From contig CAWFTN010000001.1 in the NCBI GenBank assembly GCA_963818925.1, positions 3,286,001 through 3,350,000 of the forward strand: 64,000 bases of DNA, read 5' to 3'. The notes under the pieces are model-generated. The model worked only from the letters and a program-made list of their open reading frames with translations. It did no database searches and was not told the origin of the DNA. The DNA comes from JAMXLG01 sp963818925. GTDB taxonomy: Bacteria; Vulcanimicrobiota; Vulcanimicrobiia; Vulcanimicrobiales; Vulcanimicrobiaceae. The position numbers and the translations under genes are program-made. The stretch's first letter is position 1. Every line of letters begins with the position of its first letter. Shown here in pieces: positions 15,160 through 24,157 of the stretch.

Positions 15160-16492
15160 CGCCGGCGTCCGCGAGTTGCGGATGCGGCATGAGTTCGGCG
15201 ATGCGCTCGGCGAGATTGAGCTCGAAGAGTTCGTTCAGCATGCGCGCGTGCATCAGTGCTTCAGCATGGTTGCTCGTCGCTTTCTCGCGGATCTTCACGA
15301 CGACCGAATGCAACAGCTTCGAGACGATCGTCATCGACATGCCGGTAGCGAGCATCTTTTCGCGCTCGCTCAAGTCGGGACAGCGTGAGAAGAGCCGTTC
15401 GAGTTCTTTCGTGCGAATAGCTTCGGCTTTTTGCGTAAGCGAAGCAATCACCGGCACCGCGAGACGCGAACGATACCACGCGCCGAACCGGTCGATGAAT
15501 TCAGCGATGATCTCTTCGACGGCCGGAATCGCTTCGCGCCGTACGTCCAGCTTCTCGTCGACCACGGTTTTTAAGCCGTCGATGTCGACGAGCGCAACGT
15601 TCGGAATCGAGGCCACGGTCGGGTCTGCGTCGCGCGGCACCGCGATGTCGATGATGAAAAGCGGGCGATCGGGACGGAGTTCCATCGCGCGCGTAATATG
15701 TTCGTGCGTCACGACGAAGTGCGACGCGCCGGTCGACGTGACGACGATGTCGGCAGCCGCAAGTGCATCCACGAGCCCGGGCATTTCGACCGCTTCACCG
15801 AAGCCGACTTCGGCGATCAATTCTTGCGCGCGTGAAATGCTGCGATTCGTGACGATGAGGTGATCGGCCCCTTCTTGACGCAAACGCCGCACCGCCGTGC
15901 GGCCCATCTTGCCCGCGCCGATGACGACGACCGATTTTCCGTCGAGCACACCGAGACGCCCCTTTGCCGCTTCGATCGCCGCCGTCGCAATCGACGTCGA
16001 CTCATCACCGATCGACGTTTGCGTGCGCGCATGCTTGCCGGCGTTGAGCGCCTCACGAAAGAGGCGGTGCAGGGTGTGACCGAGCGATTTCGCTCTTTGC
16101 GCTTCGATGTATGCGTCTTTGACTTGGCCGAGAATTTCGGCTTCGCCGATCAGCATCGAATCGAGACCGGTCGCAACGCGGAAGAGATGTTCGATCGCCT
16201 GCCGTCCGAGCAGTGTGTACATATATGAATCGAGATCGTACCGCTCGCGCGCTTCGCCGTGGCCGAAGTTCCCCAAGAAACTGCGCAGTTGCGAGACGCC
16301 GGCTTCGTAGTCGTCGATCTCGGCGTAAATCTCGAGCCGTCCGCACGTTTGCAGCATCACGGCTTCTTTCACCGCTTCGTAATCGAGCAGTGCGGTCAAT
16401 GCTTCGACCACGCGCGAGGACGGAAAAGCGTGGCGCTCGCGCACTTCGACCGGCGCCGTGTGATGGGAGAGTCCCATACAGACTAAAGGCAC
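15152..16492 (-). CDS. hemA: Glutamyl-tRNA reductase
   Basis: The 446-residue enzyme catalyses the NADPH-dependent reduction of glutamyl-tRNA to glutamate-1-semialdehyde, the first committed step of C5-route heme synthesis. Diagnostic features are MGLSHHTAPVEVRE at the N-terminus, the catalytic cysteine in MLQTCGRLEIYA, the Rossmann motif VVIGAGKMGRTAVR, and the C-terminal dimerisation helices. I start it at the GTG that shares a base with the TAG stop of rex (TAGTG), so rex and hemA are coupled; the 14-codon extension upstream reads through the rex gene. Together with hemL it shows that this organism makes 5-aminolevulinate from glutamate. Confidence 0.95.
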   Translation of the reverse strand: MPLVCMGLSHHTAPVEVRERHAFPSSRVVEALTALLDYEAVKEAVMLQTCGRLEIYAEIDDYEAGVSQLRSFLGNFGHGEARERYDLDSYMYTLLGRQAIEHLFRVATGLDSMLIGEAEILGQVKDAYIEAQRAKSLGHTLHRLFREALNAGKHARTQTSIGDESTSIATAAIEAAKGRLGVLDGKSVVVIGAGKMGRTAVRRLRQEGADHLIVTNRSISRAQELIAEVGFGEAVEMPGLVDALAAADIVVTSTGASHFVVTHEHITRAMELRPDRPLFIIDIAVPRDADPTVASIPNVALVDIDGLKTVVDEKLDVRREAIPAVEEIIAEFIDRFGAWYRSRLAVPVIASLTQKAEAIRTKELERLFSRCPDLSEREKMLATGMSMTIVSKLLHSVVVKIREKATSNHAEALMHARMLNELFELNLAERIAELMPHPQLADAGDE

Positions 16493-17133
16493 TACGCTTG
16501 TGCCTCGTCGACGGAATCCATCGCCGTGAGCCAATGCGTGAGAATTGACATTTCACCCGCGAGATCGATATTGCGCACGATCACCGGAGCGCGCAGATGC
16601 AGCGTGGTTGGCGCGAAATTGAGAATGGCGCGGACACCCGCGGATGCTAGACGCTGCGCGCTTGCCTGTGCTGCGGCAGCGGGGACAGCGATTACGCCGA
16701 TGTTGCAGTCGGCGTCCTGCACGATCCGTTCCATTTCCCTGATGTCTGATACAACGATACCCTGCCACGCCGTTCCGATGAGGTCCGTTGCGTGGTCGAA
16801 GATCGCCGCGATCTTAAACTTAGATTCTCTCGAAGTGATAAAAGTTGCCAGAGCGTGACCTAAGTAGCCGAAACCCACGATGGCGACGCGCCAATCGTGT
16901 TCCAATCCTAAAACCCAGCTCAGTTGCTGCACAAGTGGATTAATCGCATAACCCTGGCCGCGGCGCCCAAGCGCGCCGAGCGTCGAGAGGTCCTTGCGAA
17001 TCTGTGTGCTTGTGATCGAGTGGCCCAGTATCGCCGCAAGCGCGTGCGAGGTGATCGTCGTCTTACCCGCGGCCTGCGCTTCCCGCAACGCGCGGTGATA
17101 GGCGTACAACCTCGGGATGGCCGGATCAATCAT
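16492..17133 (-). CDS. rex: Redox-sensing transcriptional repressor Rex
   Basis: The 213-residue protein has the Rex architecture: an N-terminal winged helix (about 5-80) with ITSTQIRKDLSTLG and GRRGQGY, then a Rossmann domain with GFGYLGHALATF near residue 87, and a C-terminal helix for domain swapping. Rex senses the NADH/NAD+ ratio and releases its operators when NADH is high. Its position inside the heme operon, directly coupled to hemA, resembles the rex-hemACD operon known from Streptomyces, which suggests redox control of heme supply. I saw no clear TTGTGAA-type inverted operator in the short gaps of this operon, so the binding site may lie elsewhere. Confidence 0.93.
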   Translation of the reverse strand: MIDPAIPRLYAYHRALREAQAAGKTTITSHALAAILGHSITSTQIRKDLSTLGALGRRGQGYAINPLVQQLSWVLGLEHDWRVAIVGFGYLGHALATFITSRESKFKIAAIFDHATDLIGTAWQGIVVSDIREMERIVQDADCNIGVIAVPAAAAQASAQRLASAGVRAILNFAPTTLHLRAPVIVRNIDLAGEMSILTHWLTAMDSVDEAQA

Positions 17134-17144
17134 AAGCGGCGGCC

Positions 17145-18452
17145 CTAAACCGAGCCGACCCGTGCGCGAATTTCGGAAAGGCTCGCGTCTGCAGCGGCAA
17201 GCGTGCGCTCGATGTCGCGCGTCGTATGGGCGCTCGAGACAAAGCCGGCTTCGAACTGCGAGGGAGCGAGATAGATGCCACGTTCCAGCATTGCATGGAA
17301 GTACTTCGCGTAGAGGGCCGTATCCGACTTCATTGCGGTCTCCAAATCGCGAACCGGCCCGTCCGTGAAGAAAAAGCCGAACATCGAGCCCGCGTAGGCG
17401 CTGGTGTGCGCCACGGCGTGCTTCGAGAAAATCTCATGCAGGCCGTCCGTGAGGAGGCGCGTCAAGACTTCGAGTCGGTCGTAGAGCGTGTTGTCGTCGC
17501 GCACGAACTTCAACGTGGCGATGCCAGCCGCCATCGCGAGCGGATTTCCCGAGAGCGTGCCGGCATGGAACACCGGACCTTCGGGCGTCAGATAGTTCAT
17601 GATTTCGGCGCGGCCGCCGAACGCGCCGACCGGAAGTCCGCCGCCGATGACTTTACCGAGCGTCGTCAGATCGGGCATGGTGCCGGTGCGCTCTTGAACG
17701 CCGCCGCGCGCGACGCGAAATCCGGTCATCACTTCGTCAAAAATTAAAACCGCGCGATGCTGTGTGCACAGATCGCGCACGCGTTGCAAGTAGCCGTCTT
17801 CCGGCAAAACTAAGCCTATGTTCCCGACGTAGGGCTCGATGATAACGCCCGCGATCTCGTTACTGTATTGTTCGAATGCGGCCGCGAGCGCGTCGGAGTC
17901 GTTGTATGGAACGACAATCGTGTCCGCTGCCGTGCTCTTCGGAATGCCGGGCGAATTCGGAACGCCGAGCGTCAACGCGCTCGATCCCGCGGCGATGAGA
18001 AATGCGTCCGCAGCGCCGTGATAGCACCCGGCGAATTTAATGATTCGCTCGCGGCGCGTGTACCCACGCGCGAGACGAATCGCGTTCATCGTGGCTTCGG
18101 TTCCACTCGACGTGAAACGAACGCGCTCGACGCTCGGCACCATGGCGACGATCAATTCCGCGAGTTCGCTCTCCGCTTCCGTCGGCGTACCGAACGAACT
18201 TCCGCGTGCAGCGGCGTTTTGAATCGCTTTCACGACCGCCGGATGCGCGTGTCCGAGAATCAGCGGTCCCCACGAAAGGACGTAATCGATGAACTCGTTG
18301 TCGTCGATATCCGTAATCGTCGCACCGGCGCCGCTCTTCATAAAAACCGGCGAACCGCCGACGGCTTTGAATGCGCGTACGGAGGAATTCACGCCCCCCG
18401 GAATGACGTTTTTGGCGCGAGCGAAACCGGATATTGAACGTTCGAACTTCAC
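17145..18452 (-). CDS. hemL: Glutamate-1-semialdehyde 2,1-aminomutase
   Basis: The 435-residue PLP enzyme converts glutamate-1-semialdehyde to 5-aminolevulinate. The family start RAKNVIPGGVNSSVRAF, the SSGTEATMNAIRLARG segment, FDEVMTGFRVA and the PLP-lysine motif LGKVIGGGLPVGAFGG are all present. The length equals that of HemL proteins. It sits between mobA and rex with gaps of 3 and 11 bases, in the middle of the operon. Confidence 0.96.
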   Translation of the reverse strand: MKFERSISGFARAKNVIPGGVNSSVRAFKAVGGSPVFMKSGAGATITDIDDNEFIDYVLSWGPLILGHAHPAVVKAIQNAAARGSSFGTPTEAESELAELIVAMVPSVERVRFTSSGTEATMNAIRLARGYTRRERIIKFAGCYHGAADAFLIAAGSSALTLGVPNSPGIPKSTAADTIVVPYNDSDALAAAFEQYSNEIAGVIIEPYVGNIGLVLPEDGYLQRVRDLCTQHRAVLIFDEVMTGFRVARGGVQERTGTMPDLTTLGKVIGGGLPVGAFGGRAEIMNYLTPEGPVFHAGTLSGNPLAMAAGIATLKFVRDDNTLYDRLEVLTRLLTDGLHEIFSKHAVAHTSAYAGSMFGFFFTDGPVRDLETAMKSDTALYAKYFHAMLERGIYLAPSQFEAGFVSSAHTTRDIERTLAAADASLSEIRARVGSV

Positions 18453-18455
18453 GAA

Positions 18456-19025
18456 TTACCTTTGTGCCGCGTCCAAATCGGCGGGTGTATTGATGTTAAC
18501 AAAGAGATCGGCAGGCAACGCCACGCGGCGCACGTTGAGGCGTTCCAGCACCGCGTGCATCGAAGCGCTGCGCTCCTGTAGCACATCATGACCTTCGCGT
18601 TCGAGCGCGTCGCGCCGATAGAGCGATGCAAGCGGCTCGATGCGCCCGTCATGCTCGCTGACCACCGCTTCGTCGCTCTCGTGGCGTGCTTCGAGGAGCG
18701 TTTCGAGAACACGCGACGTGACGTGCGGCGCATCGCCGGCGACCGCGAAAATCCACGGCGTCGAAATCTCGCAGCACACCGAGAGTAGTCCCCCGAGTGG
18801 ACCCCGGCCCGGCCAGCGATCGACGATCAACGGACAATCGAGCACGGCGTCGAGTTCCGGCGCAAATGAACCCGCCCCCGAGATAACAACGGGCGCCGCA
18901 CCGCGGAGATTGTGGTAGACGCGCGCGAGCAGCGGTTCGCCGCCGACGGGGAGCTCGAGTTTTCCGGGAAGGCGTGTTGCACGTCCTCCCGCGAGGATCA
19001 CCGTCGTTACGTCACCGGCTGCCAT
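18456..19025 (-). CDS. mobA: Molybdenum cofactor guanylyltransferase-like nucleotidyltransferase
   Basis: The protein (189 residues from the ATG at 19025) has the MobA-type glycosyl/nucleotidyl transferase fold: VILAGGRATRLPGKLELPVGGEPLL at the N-terminus, RGPLGGLLS, and a DAPHV motif near residue 100 that binds metal. Relatives attach GMP to molybdopterin. The family motif usually has GGxSxRMGxDK, whereas here it is GGRATRLPGK, so another nucleotide-activated product is possible. The gene overlaps hemB by 14 bases. A strong AAAGGAG precedes the ATG at 19037 by one base and the ATG at 19025 by 13; I chose 19025. No molybdoenzyme is visible in the window. Confidence 0.75.
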   Translation of the reverse strand: MAAGDVTTVILAGGRATRLPGKLELPVGGEPLLARVYHNLRGAAPVVISGAGSFAPELDAVLDCPLIVDRWPGRGPLGGLLSVCCEISTPWIFAVAGDAPHVTSRVLETLLEARHESDEAVVSEHDGRIEPLASLYRRDALEREGHDVLQERSASMHAVLERLNVRRVALPADLFVNINTPADLDAAQR

Positions 19026-19983
19026 GGCGTCGCGCATACTCCTTTGCAAAGTATGTGATAATCACATCCGCGCCCGCGCGAACAAAGGAAACCAAGAGTT
19101 CGTCGACGGTCCGGTCGCCTTCGAGCCAGCCGTTGGCGATTGCCGCCTGCACCATCGAATATTCGCCGCTTACATTATAAACGGCAATGGGCACGTCGAA
19201 GTTCTCGCGAGCGGCGCGCACGATGTCGAGATACGGCAGTCCCGGCTTGACCATGATGAAATCGGCGCCTTCTTCGATGTCCAGTGCCATTTCGCGGAGC
19301 GCTTCCCGCGCGTTCGGCGGATCCATTTGATAGGTTCGCCGGTCGCCGAACTGCGGCGTCGAGTCGGCCGCCTCGCGGAACGGTCCATAGAACGCCGATG
19401 CATATTTCGCGCTGTACGCCATGATCGCCACGTCTTCGAACGAGCGCGCATCGAGTGCGCTGCGAATCGCTTCGACGCGGCCGTCCATCATATCGGACGG
19501 CGCGATCACGTCGACTCCTGCTTCGGCGTACGTTACCGCCGTTCTCACCAGTAATGCAACCGTCGCGTCGTTGTCGACCTCGCCGCGATCGTTGACGATC
19601 CCGCAGTGGCCGTGATCGGTGTATTCGCAATTGCACAGATCGGCGATGACGTACATCTCAGGAAGCGCTGATTTGATTGCGCGAATCGTCTGCTGCACCA
19701 CGCCGTTCGGATCGTAGTTGCTCGACGCGTCCGCGTCTTTGAATTCCGGAATGCCGAAGAGCAAAACGCTGCGCACGCCGAGATCGAAGAGTTCGCGCGC
19801 TTCCGCAGCGGCTTGATCGACGCTGAATCGCGATACTCCGGGCATCGATGAAATCGCGCCGGCGTCCGACGCGCGCGCGACGACGAAGAGCGGCTGCACG
19901 AGGCGATCGATGCGAACGTTATGTTCGCGCACTAGCGATCGAACGGCCGGCGTACGGCGCAGGCGGCGTGGACGAATATTCAT
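19012..19983 (-). CDS. hemB: Porphobilinogen synthase (delta-aminolevulinate dehydratase)
   Basis: The 323-residue enzyme condenses two 5-aminolevulinate molecules to porphobilinogen. Landmarks are RPRRLRRTPAVRSLVRE at the start, the metal-binding cysteine cluster in ADLCNCEYTDHGHCG (zinc type), the Schiff-base lysines in YSAKYASAFYGPFREA and MVKPGLPYLD, and YNVSGEYSM. Its ATG overlaps the stop of the upstream HemC fusion by four bases, so it is translationally coupled. Confidence 0.96.
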   Translation of the reverse strand: MNIRPRRLRRTPAVRSLVREHNVRIDRLVQPLFVVARASDAGAISSMPGVSRFSVDQAAAEARELFDLGVRSVLLFGIPEFKDADASSNYDPNGVVQQTIRAIKSALPEMYVIADLCNCEYTDHGHCGIVNDRGEVDNDATVALLVRTAVTYAEAGVDVIAPSDMMDGRVEAIRSALDARSFEDVAIMAYSAKYASAFYGPFREAADSTPQFGDRRTYQMDPPNAREALREMALDIEEGADFIMVKPGLPYLDIVRAARENFDVPIAVYNVSGEYSMVQAAIANGWLEGDRTVDELLVSFVRAGADVIITYFAKEYARRHGSR

Positions 19984-21869
19984 CGGTTGAGGTGCTCCGC
20001 AATCATGGCGACGAACGCGTCGATCGACGCGTCGCCGGAGACAAGGTCGGCTTCGAAACCCGCGTTGCGCGCCGCCGCACCGGACTGCGGTCCCATGGCC
20101 GCAACGCGCGGCCGGCGCTCGTAGCGCCGCAAGCGTTGAAGGTATTCACGCGCCGCGTCGACGGAGCCGCTCGACGGAAAGATCAGTAAATCCGGCACGC
20201 GTTCGTTCGGATCGGGACCGTGCTCGCCGTCGCGCACTTCGACGACTTCGACGCCGCGCACGCGCAACTCAGCGGCGATGCGGCTCGGACGATCTTGCGT
20301 TCTCGGCAGAACGACGAGCTTCGGCCGCACGCGTTCCAACGCGGCGGTGAGTCTCTGCGCAAGTTCGATGCCGGCGCCGCGCGCGTCATGCGTATGCGCG
20401 GCAGCCGCGACGCGTTCGCGAAGCACGGTGTTGCGTTCGAGCACAGCGTATGCGCCGTCGACGATCAAACGTCCCTCGACGATACGCGCGTGCACCCCGA
20501 GGGGCGCATTGCATCCGGCGCGCAGCTCGCGCAGCGCCGCGCGTTCAGCGACGATGCACAACTCCGTTTCTGCGTCGTTGACGGCATCGCGAAGGCGCGC
20601 CGCGACGTCGGTTCGTTCGACAAGCGTTTCGACCGCGAGCGCGCCTTGGCCGACGGCCGGGACGATGAGGTCCGACGCGAGCGGCTCCGCATGCGTTGCT
20701 CGCACGTTCAACCGGTTGAGGCCGGCCATTGCCAAGACGATTGCGTCATACTGACCTTCGCGCAACTTGCGCAGGCGCGTGTCGACATTGCCGCGCACAT
20801 CCTCGTAGCGAAGATCGGGGCGCTGCGCCTGCAAAAACGCTCGGCGGCGCAGACTCGACGTTCCGACGACGGCGCCGCTCGGCAAGTCTTCAAAGCGCGC
20901 AAACCGTTCGCTGCAAAACGCGTCGCGCGGATCTTCGCGCTGCGAAATCGCGGCGAGCATCATATCGTCCGGTAATACGCCGGGCAAATCTTTGCATGAA
21001 TGAACCGCATATGCGGCACGTCCATCCCGCAGGGCGAGTTCCAGTTCTTTCACCCACACGTTGACGCTGCCGATTGCGGCGATCGGGCGGTCCTGTACGC
21101 GATCGCCCGTCGTCGTAACATTGAGCAGCGTCGACGCGACACCGTGCTCGGCAAGTCGCGCGGCAACGTAGCGGCTCTGCGTCATCGCAAGCGCGCTGCC
21201 GCGCGTCGCGCAGACGACGCTGAGCGTCGCGTTCTGAGCACCGCCGCTACGCATGCGCGCAACCGCTTCTTCCAGTTCGTGCTCCGCTTCGATGGGATTC
21301 ATGTGCGCGAGCTCGTCGATCGGACGTTCCGCCAGCTCGCGCATCACGGCCGCGCGTTCGTCGGGAGGCAATACGGTGCGTGCGTAGACGCGCATTCGCG
21401 CGAGCGTGCGCGCCGCATCGTCATACTGTTTTCCGAAGCGTTCGCTCACTTCGCGCGCAAGACGTTTCGAGAACGCCGGCGTGCTGCCACCGGAATCGAT
21501 GCTAAAGGTCAAGTCGCCGACACGAACCGTTGCTTGCATCGTAAAATCGCCGCGATTCGCATCGCTCGCATCGCAGGAAAGCACGCGCACCGCCCGCGCG
21601 TCTGCGATTACTGCCGCATTGACGGCATCGTCGCCGGTGGCAGCGATAACGAGGTCCATTCCGGCAAGATCGCCCGGTGCATAGCCGCGCTCGATGCACC
21701 GCCCGCCGCGCGACTCCACGAGCGTACGCAGGCGCGCATCGACGGCGGGAGCGACGATATGAAGTATCAAGCCGGCGTCTAGGAGCGTTTCGGCTTTGCG
21801 CAGGGCGACATCTCCGCCACCAACGAGAAGCGCACGGCGGCCATCACAGCGCAGAGCAATCGGAAGCAT
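19980..21869 (-). CDS. hemC: Precorrin-2 dehydrogenase / hydroxymethylbilane synthase / partial HemD-like triple fusion
   Basis: The 629-residue protein has three parts. Residues 1-205 are a SirC/Met8-type precorrin-2 dehydrogenase with LLVGGGDVALRKAETLLDAG and IDSGGSTPAFSKRLARE. Residues 216-515 are porphobilinogen deaminase with ATRGSALAMTQSRYVA, VHSCKDLPG, GTSSLRRRAFL and the dipyrromethane-cofactor cysteine C453 in RAGCNAPLG. Residues 516-629 are a half-length uroporphyrinogen-III synthase-like tail (KLVVLPRTQDRPSRIAAELR, LLIFPSSGSVDAA, VAAMGPQSGAAA). The ATG at 21869 matches the usual SirC start; the longer frame upstream is antisense to the glycosyltransferase. It is first in the heme operon and lies divergent from a glycosyltransferase. 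Confidence 0.93.
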   Translation of the reverse strand: MLPIALRCDGRRALLVGGGDVALRKAETLLDAGLILHIVAPAVDARLRTLVESRGGRCIERGYAPGDLAGMDLVIAATGDDAVNAAVIADARAVRVLSCDASDANRGDFTMQATVRVGDLTFSIDSGGSTPAFSKRLAREVSERFGKQYDDAARTLARMRVYARTVLPPDERAAVMRELAERPIDELAHMNPIEAEHELEEAVARMRSGGAQNATLSVVCATRGSALAMTQSRYVAARLAEHGVASTLLNVTTTGDRVQDRPIAAIGSVNVWVKELELALRDGRAAYAVHSCKDLPGVLPDDMMLAAISQREDPRDAFCSERFARFEDLPSGAVVGTSSLRRRAFLQAQRPDLRYEDVRGNVDTRLRKLREGQYDAIVLAMAGLNRLNVRATHAEPLASDLIVPAVGQGALAVETLVERTDVAARLRDAVNDAETELCIVAERAALRELRAGCNAPLGVHARIVEGRLIVDGAYAVLERNTVLRERVAAAAHTHDARGAGIELAQRLTAALERVRPKLVVLPRTQDRPSRIAAELRVRGVEVVEVRDGEHGPDPNERVPDLLIFPSSGSVDAAREYLQRLRRYERRPRVAAMGPQSGAAARNAGFEADLVSGDASIDAFVAMIAEHLNR

Positions 21870-21918
21870 GGGCTTTCGGATGAGTTCCGCGCCCGCGCGC
21901 CAAACACCGTCCGCCAAT

Positions 21919-23571
21919 ATGGAGAGACCCGCGCGTGCGGCTTTTGTCGGTGCTATTATCGCCGCGCTTATCACGCTCCCCGGCCTGGGCGTCGGAACGC
22001 TTTGGGACAACAGTGAAACCGCCTACGGGGAGGTCGCTCGTGAGGTGCTCCTCGCGCACGACTGGCTGGTGATGCATCTCAACGGCGCCCCGTGGTTCGT
22101 TCAGCCCCCGCTATACTTTTGGATTGCGGCGCTCTTCGTCAAGGCGTTCGGCCTCTCCGCATTCGCGTTACGGCTGCCCTCGGCACTTGCGACGATTCTG
22201 ATGGGAGCGATGACCGGCTACGCCGTGTCGCGTCAAGCGGGCACGCGCATCGGCGTCTACGCGAGCATCGTGCTCTCGAGCTGTTTGTTTCAAGCAGTCA
22301 TCGGACGGCTCGCGATCATGGATGCGCTGCTCGACCTTGCCGTCGCGCTCGCCATTTTCTGGTGGTTCCGGTCGCTCGAAACCGGTCGCGACCGGTACTT
22401 TATTTACGGATGGATCGCGGCAGGACTCGGTTTTCTCGCAAAAGGACCCGTTGCGCCGGTCGTCGCGTTGCTCGTCATCGTCCCGTTCGCATTATGGAAT
22501 CGCGGAGCCGAGCCGACGCATCTCCCCAGCGTGCGCGGCTGGATCGGCGGTCTCATTGCGTACGTGGCCATCATCGCGCCGTGGCTCATTGGAATCGGCA
22601 TTCACTCCGGAACGGCCGCGCTCGTTCAACTGATTGGCCATTACACCATCGGCCGCTATACCGGGGTCATCGAAAATCAAGCGGGGCCCGTGTGGTATTA
22701 CATTCCTGTCGTCATTCTCGGATTTTTTCCGTGGATAGCGTTTCTTCCGATGGCGATCGCTTACGGCGTTCGCGCGCTTCGCAACCCCACGACGCCGAAC
22801 AACATCGCGCGTCTCTGGCGTCTGGCGTTTACCTGGATCATCGTTCCGTTCATCTTCTTTAGTCTTGCCGAAACGAAGCTGCCGAATTACATCGCACTCG
22901 AATGCCCGGCACTCGCGTTGATCGTCGCGCTCTACTTCGACGCCGTGCTCCGCAAAGGCACGAGCCGTTCGATCGTCGCATCGGCAGCGAGCGTTCCCAT
23001 CTTCATCGGTCTCTGCGCGATCGCGGTCACGCTCTTCGTCCGCGATAATAAGTTGACTGCGTCGGCACTGAGCGTCAGGCCGGACCTGATCGAATTCGGG
23101 CTCGCAATCTTCATCGGATCGCTCATCACGACGATCTTGCTTCTTCGCCGCTCGACGATCGCGTGGGCACCCTACGCCCTTGCGGCGGCAACGTTGATTG
23201 CCGTCGATATTCTCGCGATCGTCGCGTTACCGCATGCCGAGCAGTTCAAGCCGGTTCCCGACTTCGCGCGCCTGATCGACGAGCATCGCCAGCCGGGCGA
23301 CGCCGTTGCGATTCAAAGCTTCCGCGGTGCAAACGCGCTCTTGTTTTATACGATGCCGCCGGTCTACGTGCTGGCGCCGCCCGGCGCAACGACGAACGAA
23401 GAAGGAGAGCCGGCGCGTGGTGTGATCTGCGCGCACTCGCGCGTCTGGCTTGTCGGACCGAAGAAGCGCCCCGCGGAGGATCCGTTATATGGACGGACGC
23501 GTACACTGATTCACACGAACGGCAGCGGCGCGCTCTACTTGATCGACGGGCCCTCGTGCAATGGCGCTTGA
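21919..23571 (+). CDS. PMT/ArnT-family glycosyltransferase, membrane protein
   Basis: A protein of about 550 residues with 10 or more hydrophobic helices and the ArnT/GT39-GT83 signature near the N-terminus: LWDNSETAYGEVAREVL, then DWLVMHLNGAPWFVQPPLYFWIAALFV. The usual Asp-Glu pair for lipid-phosphate sugar donors is read here as WDNSE. It also has FLAKGPVAPVVALLVI and the FSLAETKLPNYI motif. Enzymes of this group transfer sugars from polyprenyl phosphate to lipids or proteins at the periplasmic face. ATGs at 21868 and 21880 are alternative starts; 21868 would overlap the divergent hemC fusion start. The PadR regulator gene overlaps its 3' end by 11 bases. Confidence 0.85.
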   Translation: MERPARAAFVGAIIAALITLPGLGVGTLWDNSETAYGEVAREVLLAHDWLVMHLNGAPWFVQPPLYFWIAALFVKAFGLSAFALRLPSALATILMGAMTGYAVSRQAGTRIGVYASIVLSSCLFQAVIGRLAIMDALLDLAVALAIFWWFRSLETGRDRYFIYGWIAAGLGFLAKGPVAPVVALLVIVPFALWNRGAEPTHLPSVRGWIGGLIAYVAIIAPWLIGIGIHSGTAALVQLIGHYTIGRYTGVIENQAGPVWYYIPVVILGFFPWIAFLPMAIAYGVRALRNPTTPNNIARLWRLAFTWIIVPFIFFSLAETKLPNYIALECPALALIVALYFDAVLRKGTSRSIVASAASVPIFIGLCAIAVTLFVRDNKLTASALSVRPDLIEFGLAIFIGSLITTILLLRRSTIAWAPYALAAATLIAVDILAIVALPHAEQFKPVPDFARLIDEHRQPGDAVAIQSFRGANALLFYTMPPVYVLAPPGATTNEEGEPARGVICAHSRVWLVGPKKRPAEDPLYGRTRTLIHTNGSGALYLIDGPSCNGA

Positions 23572-24157
23572 TGCCGGACGTGAACTTCTCATCCTCGGGA
23601 TCCTGAGGCGAGGTCCGCTCTCCGCATACGATATTACGCGCTCAGTGAAGATGCACGGGCCGCTGTATCGCGCGCTCGCACGCGGAAACGTTTACGAACA
23701 GCTCGCTCAGCTGGAAGCGAACGGCATGGTCGTCGCGCGTTCCGAACCGTCGAAGCACGGGCCGCGCAAGACGAAGAACGTTTATCAGCTTACGGCCGGC
23801 GGTCGGAGACGTTTCGATACCGTCATATCGGCCGTTTTCAATGATCCGCAGACTCCTGATGCAACATTCGAAGTAGCGTGCGTGCTGCTCGGTCAGTTCC
23901 CGCGGGATCGCGCGCAAGGGTTTTTGACCCAACGGCTCGCCGCGCTCACCGCCCACGAAAAGCGGCTCGTGCGTTTATACGGAAAACCGGAAGAGCGCGG
24001 AGGCGCTGCGCTGCTTGCGATGACGCATGCGACCGATCGCGTGCGAGCCGATATCGCCTGGACGAAGACCGCGATCGCCAATCTGCGCAACGCAACCTGG
24101 AAGCCCGCATGGACCGTCGACGACGAAGCTACCGCGCAAACGCGCCGTCTGCCATGA
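23561..24157 (+). CDS. PadR-family transcriptional regulator
   Basis: The 198-residue protein begins with a PadR winged-helix domain (LLILGILRRGPLSAYDITRSVKMHGPLYRALARGNVYEQLAQLEANG, in which the MHGPLYRALARGNVYEQL segment covers the recognition region) and the wing KTKNVYQLTAGGRRRF. The C-terminal part (about 95-180) is helical, as in PadR family 2 dimerisation arms. The gene overlaps the glycosyltransferase gene, so it may control this operon or the nearby RND pump; PadR repressors commonly control efflux systems. It converges with the membrane gene at 24129, with a 29-bp overlap. Confidence 0.85.
   Translation: MALDAGRELLILGILRRGPLSAYDITRSVKMHGPLYRALARGNVYEQLAQLEANGMVVARSEPSKHGPRKTKNVYQLTAGGRRRFDTVISAVFNDPQTPDATFEVACVLLGQFPRDRAQGFLTQRLAALTAHEKRLVRLYGKPEERGGAALLAMTHATDRVRADIAWTKTAIANLRNATWKPAWTVDDEATAQTRRLP

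Noticed and set aside
20220..20975. Plus-strand open frame opposite the HemC fusion
   Set aside because: Shadow of the hemC reading frame; no motif or ribosome binding site.
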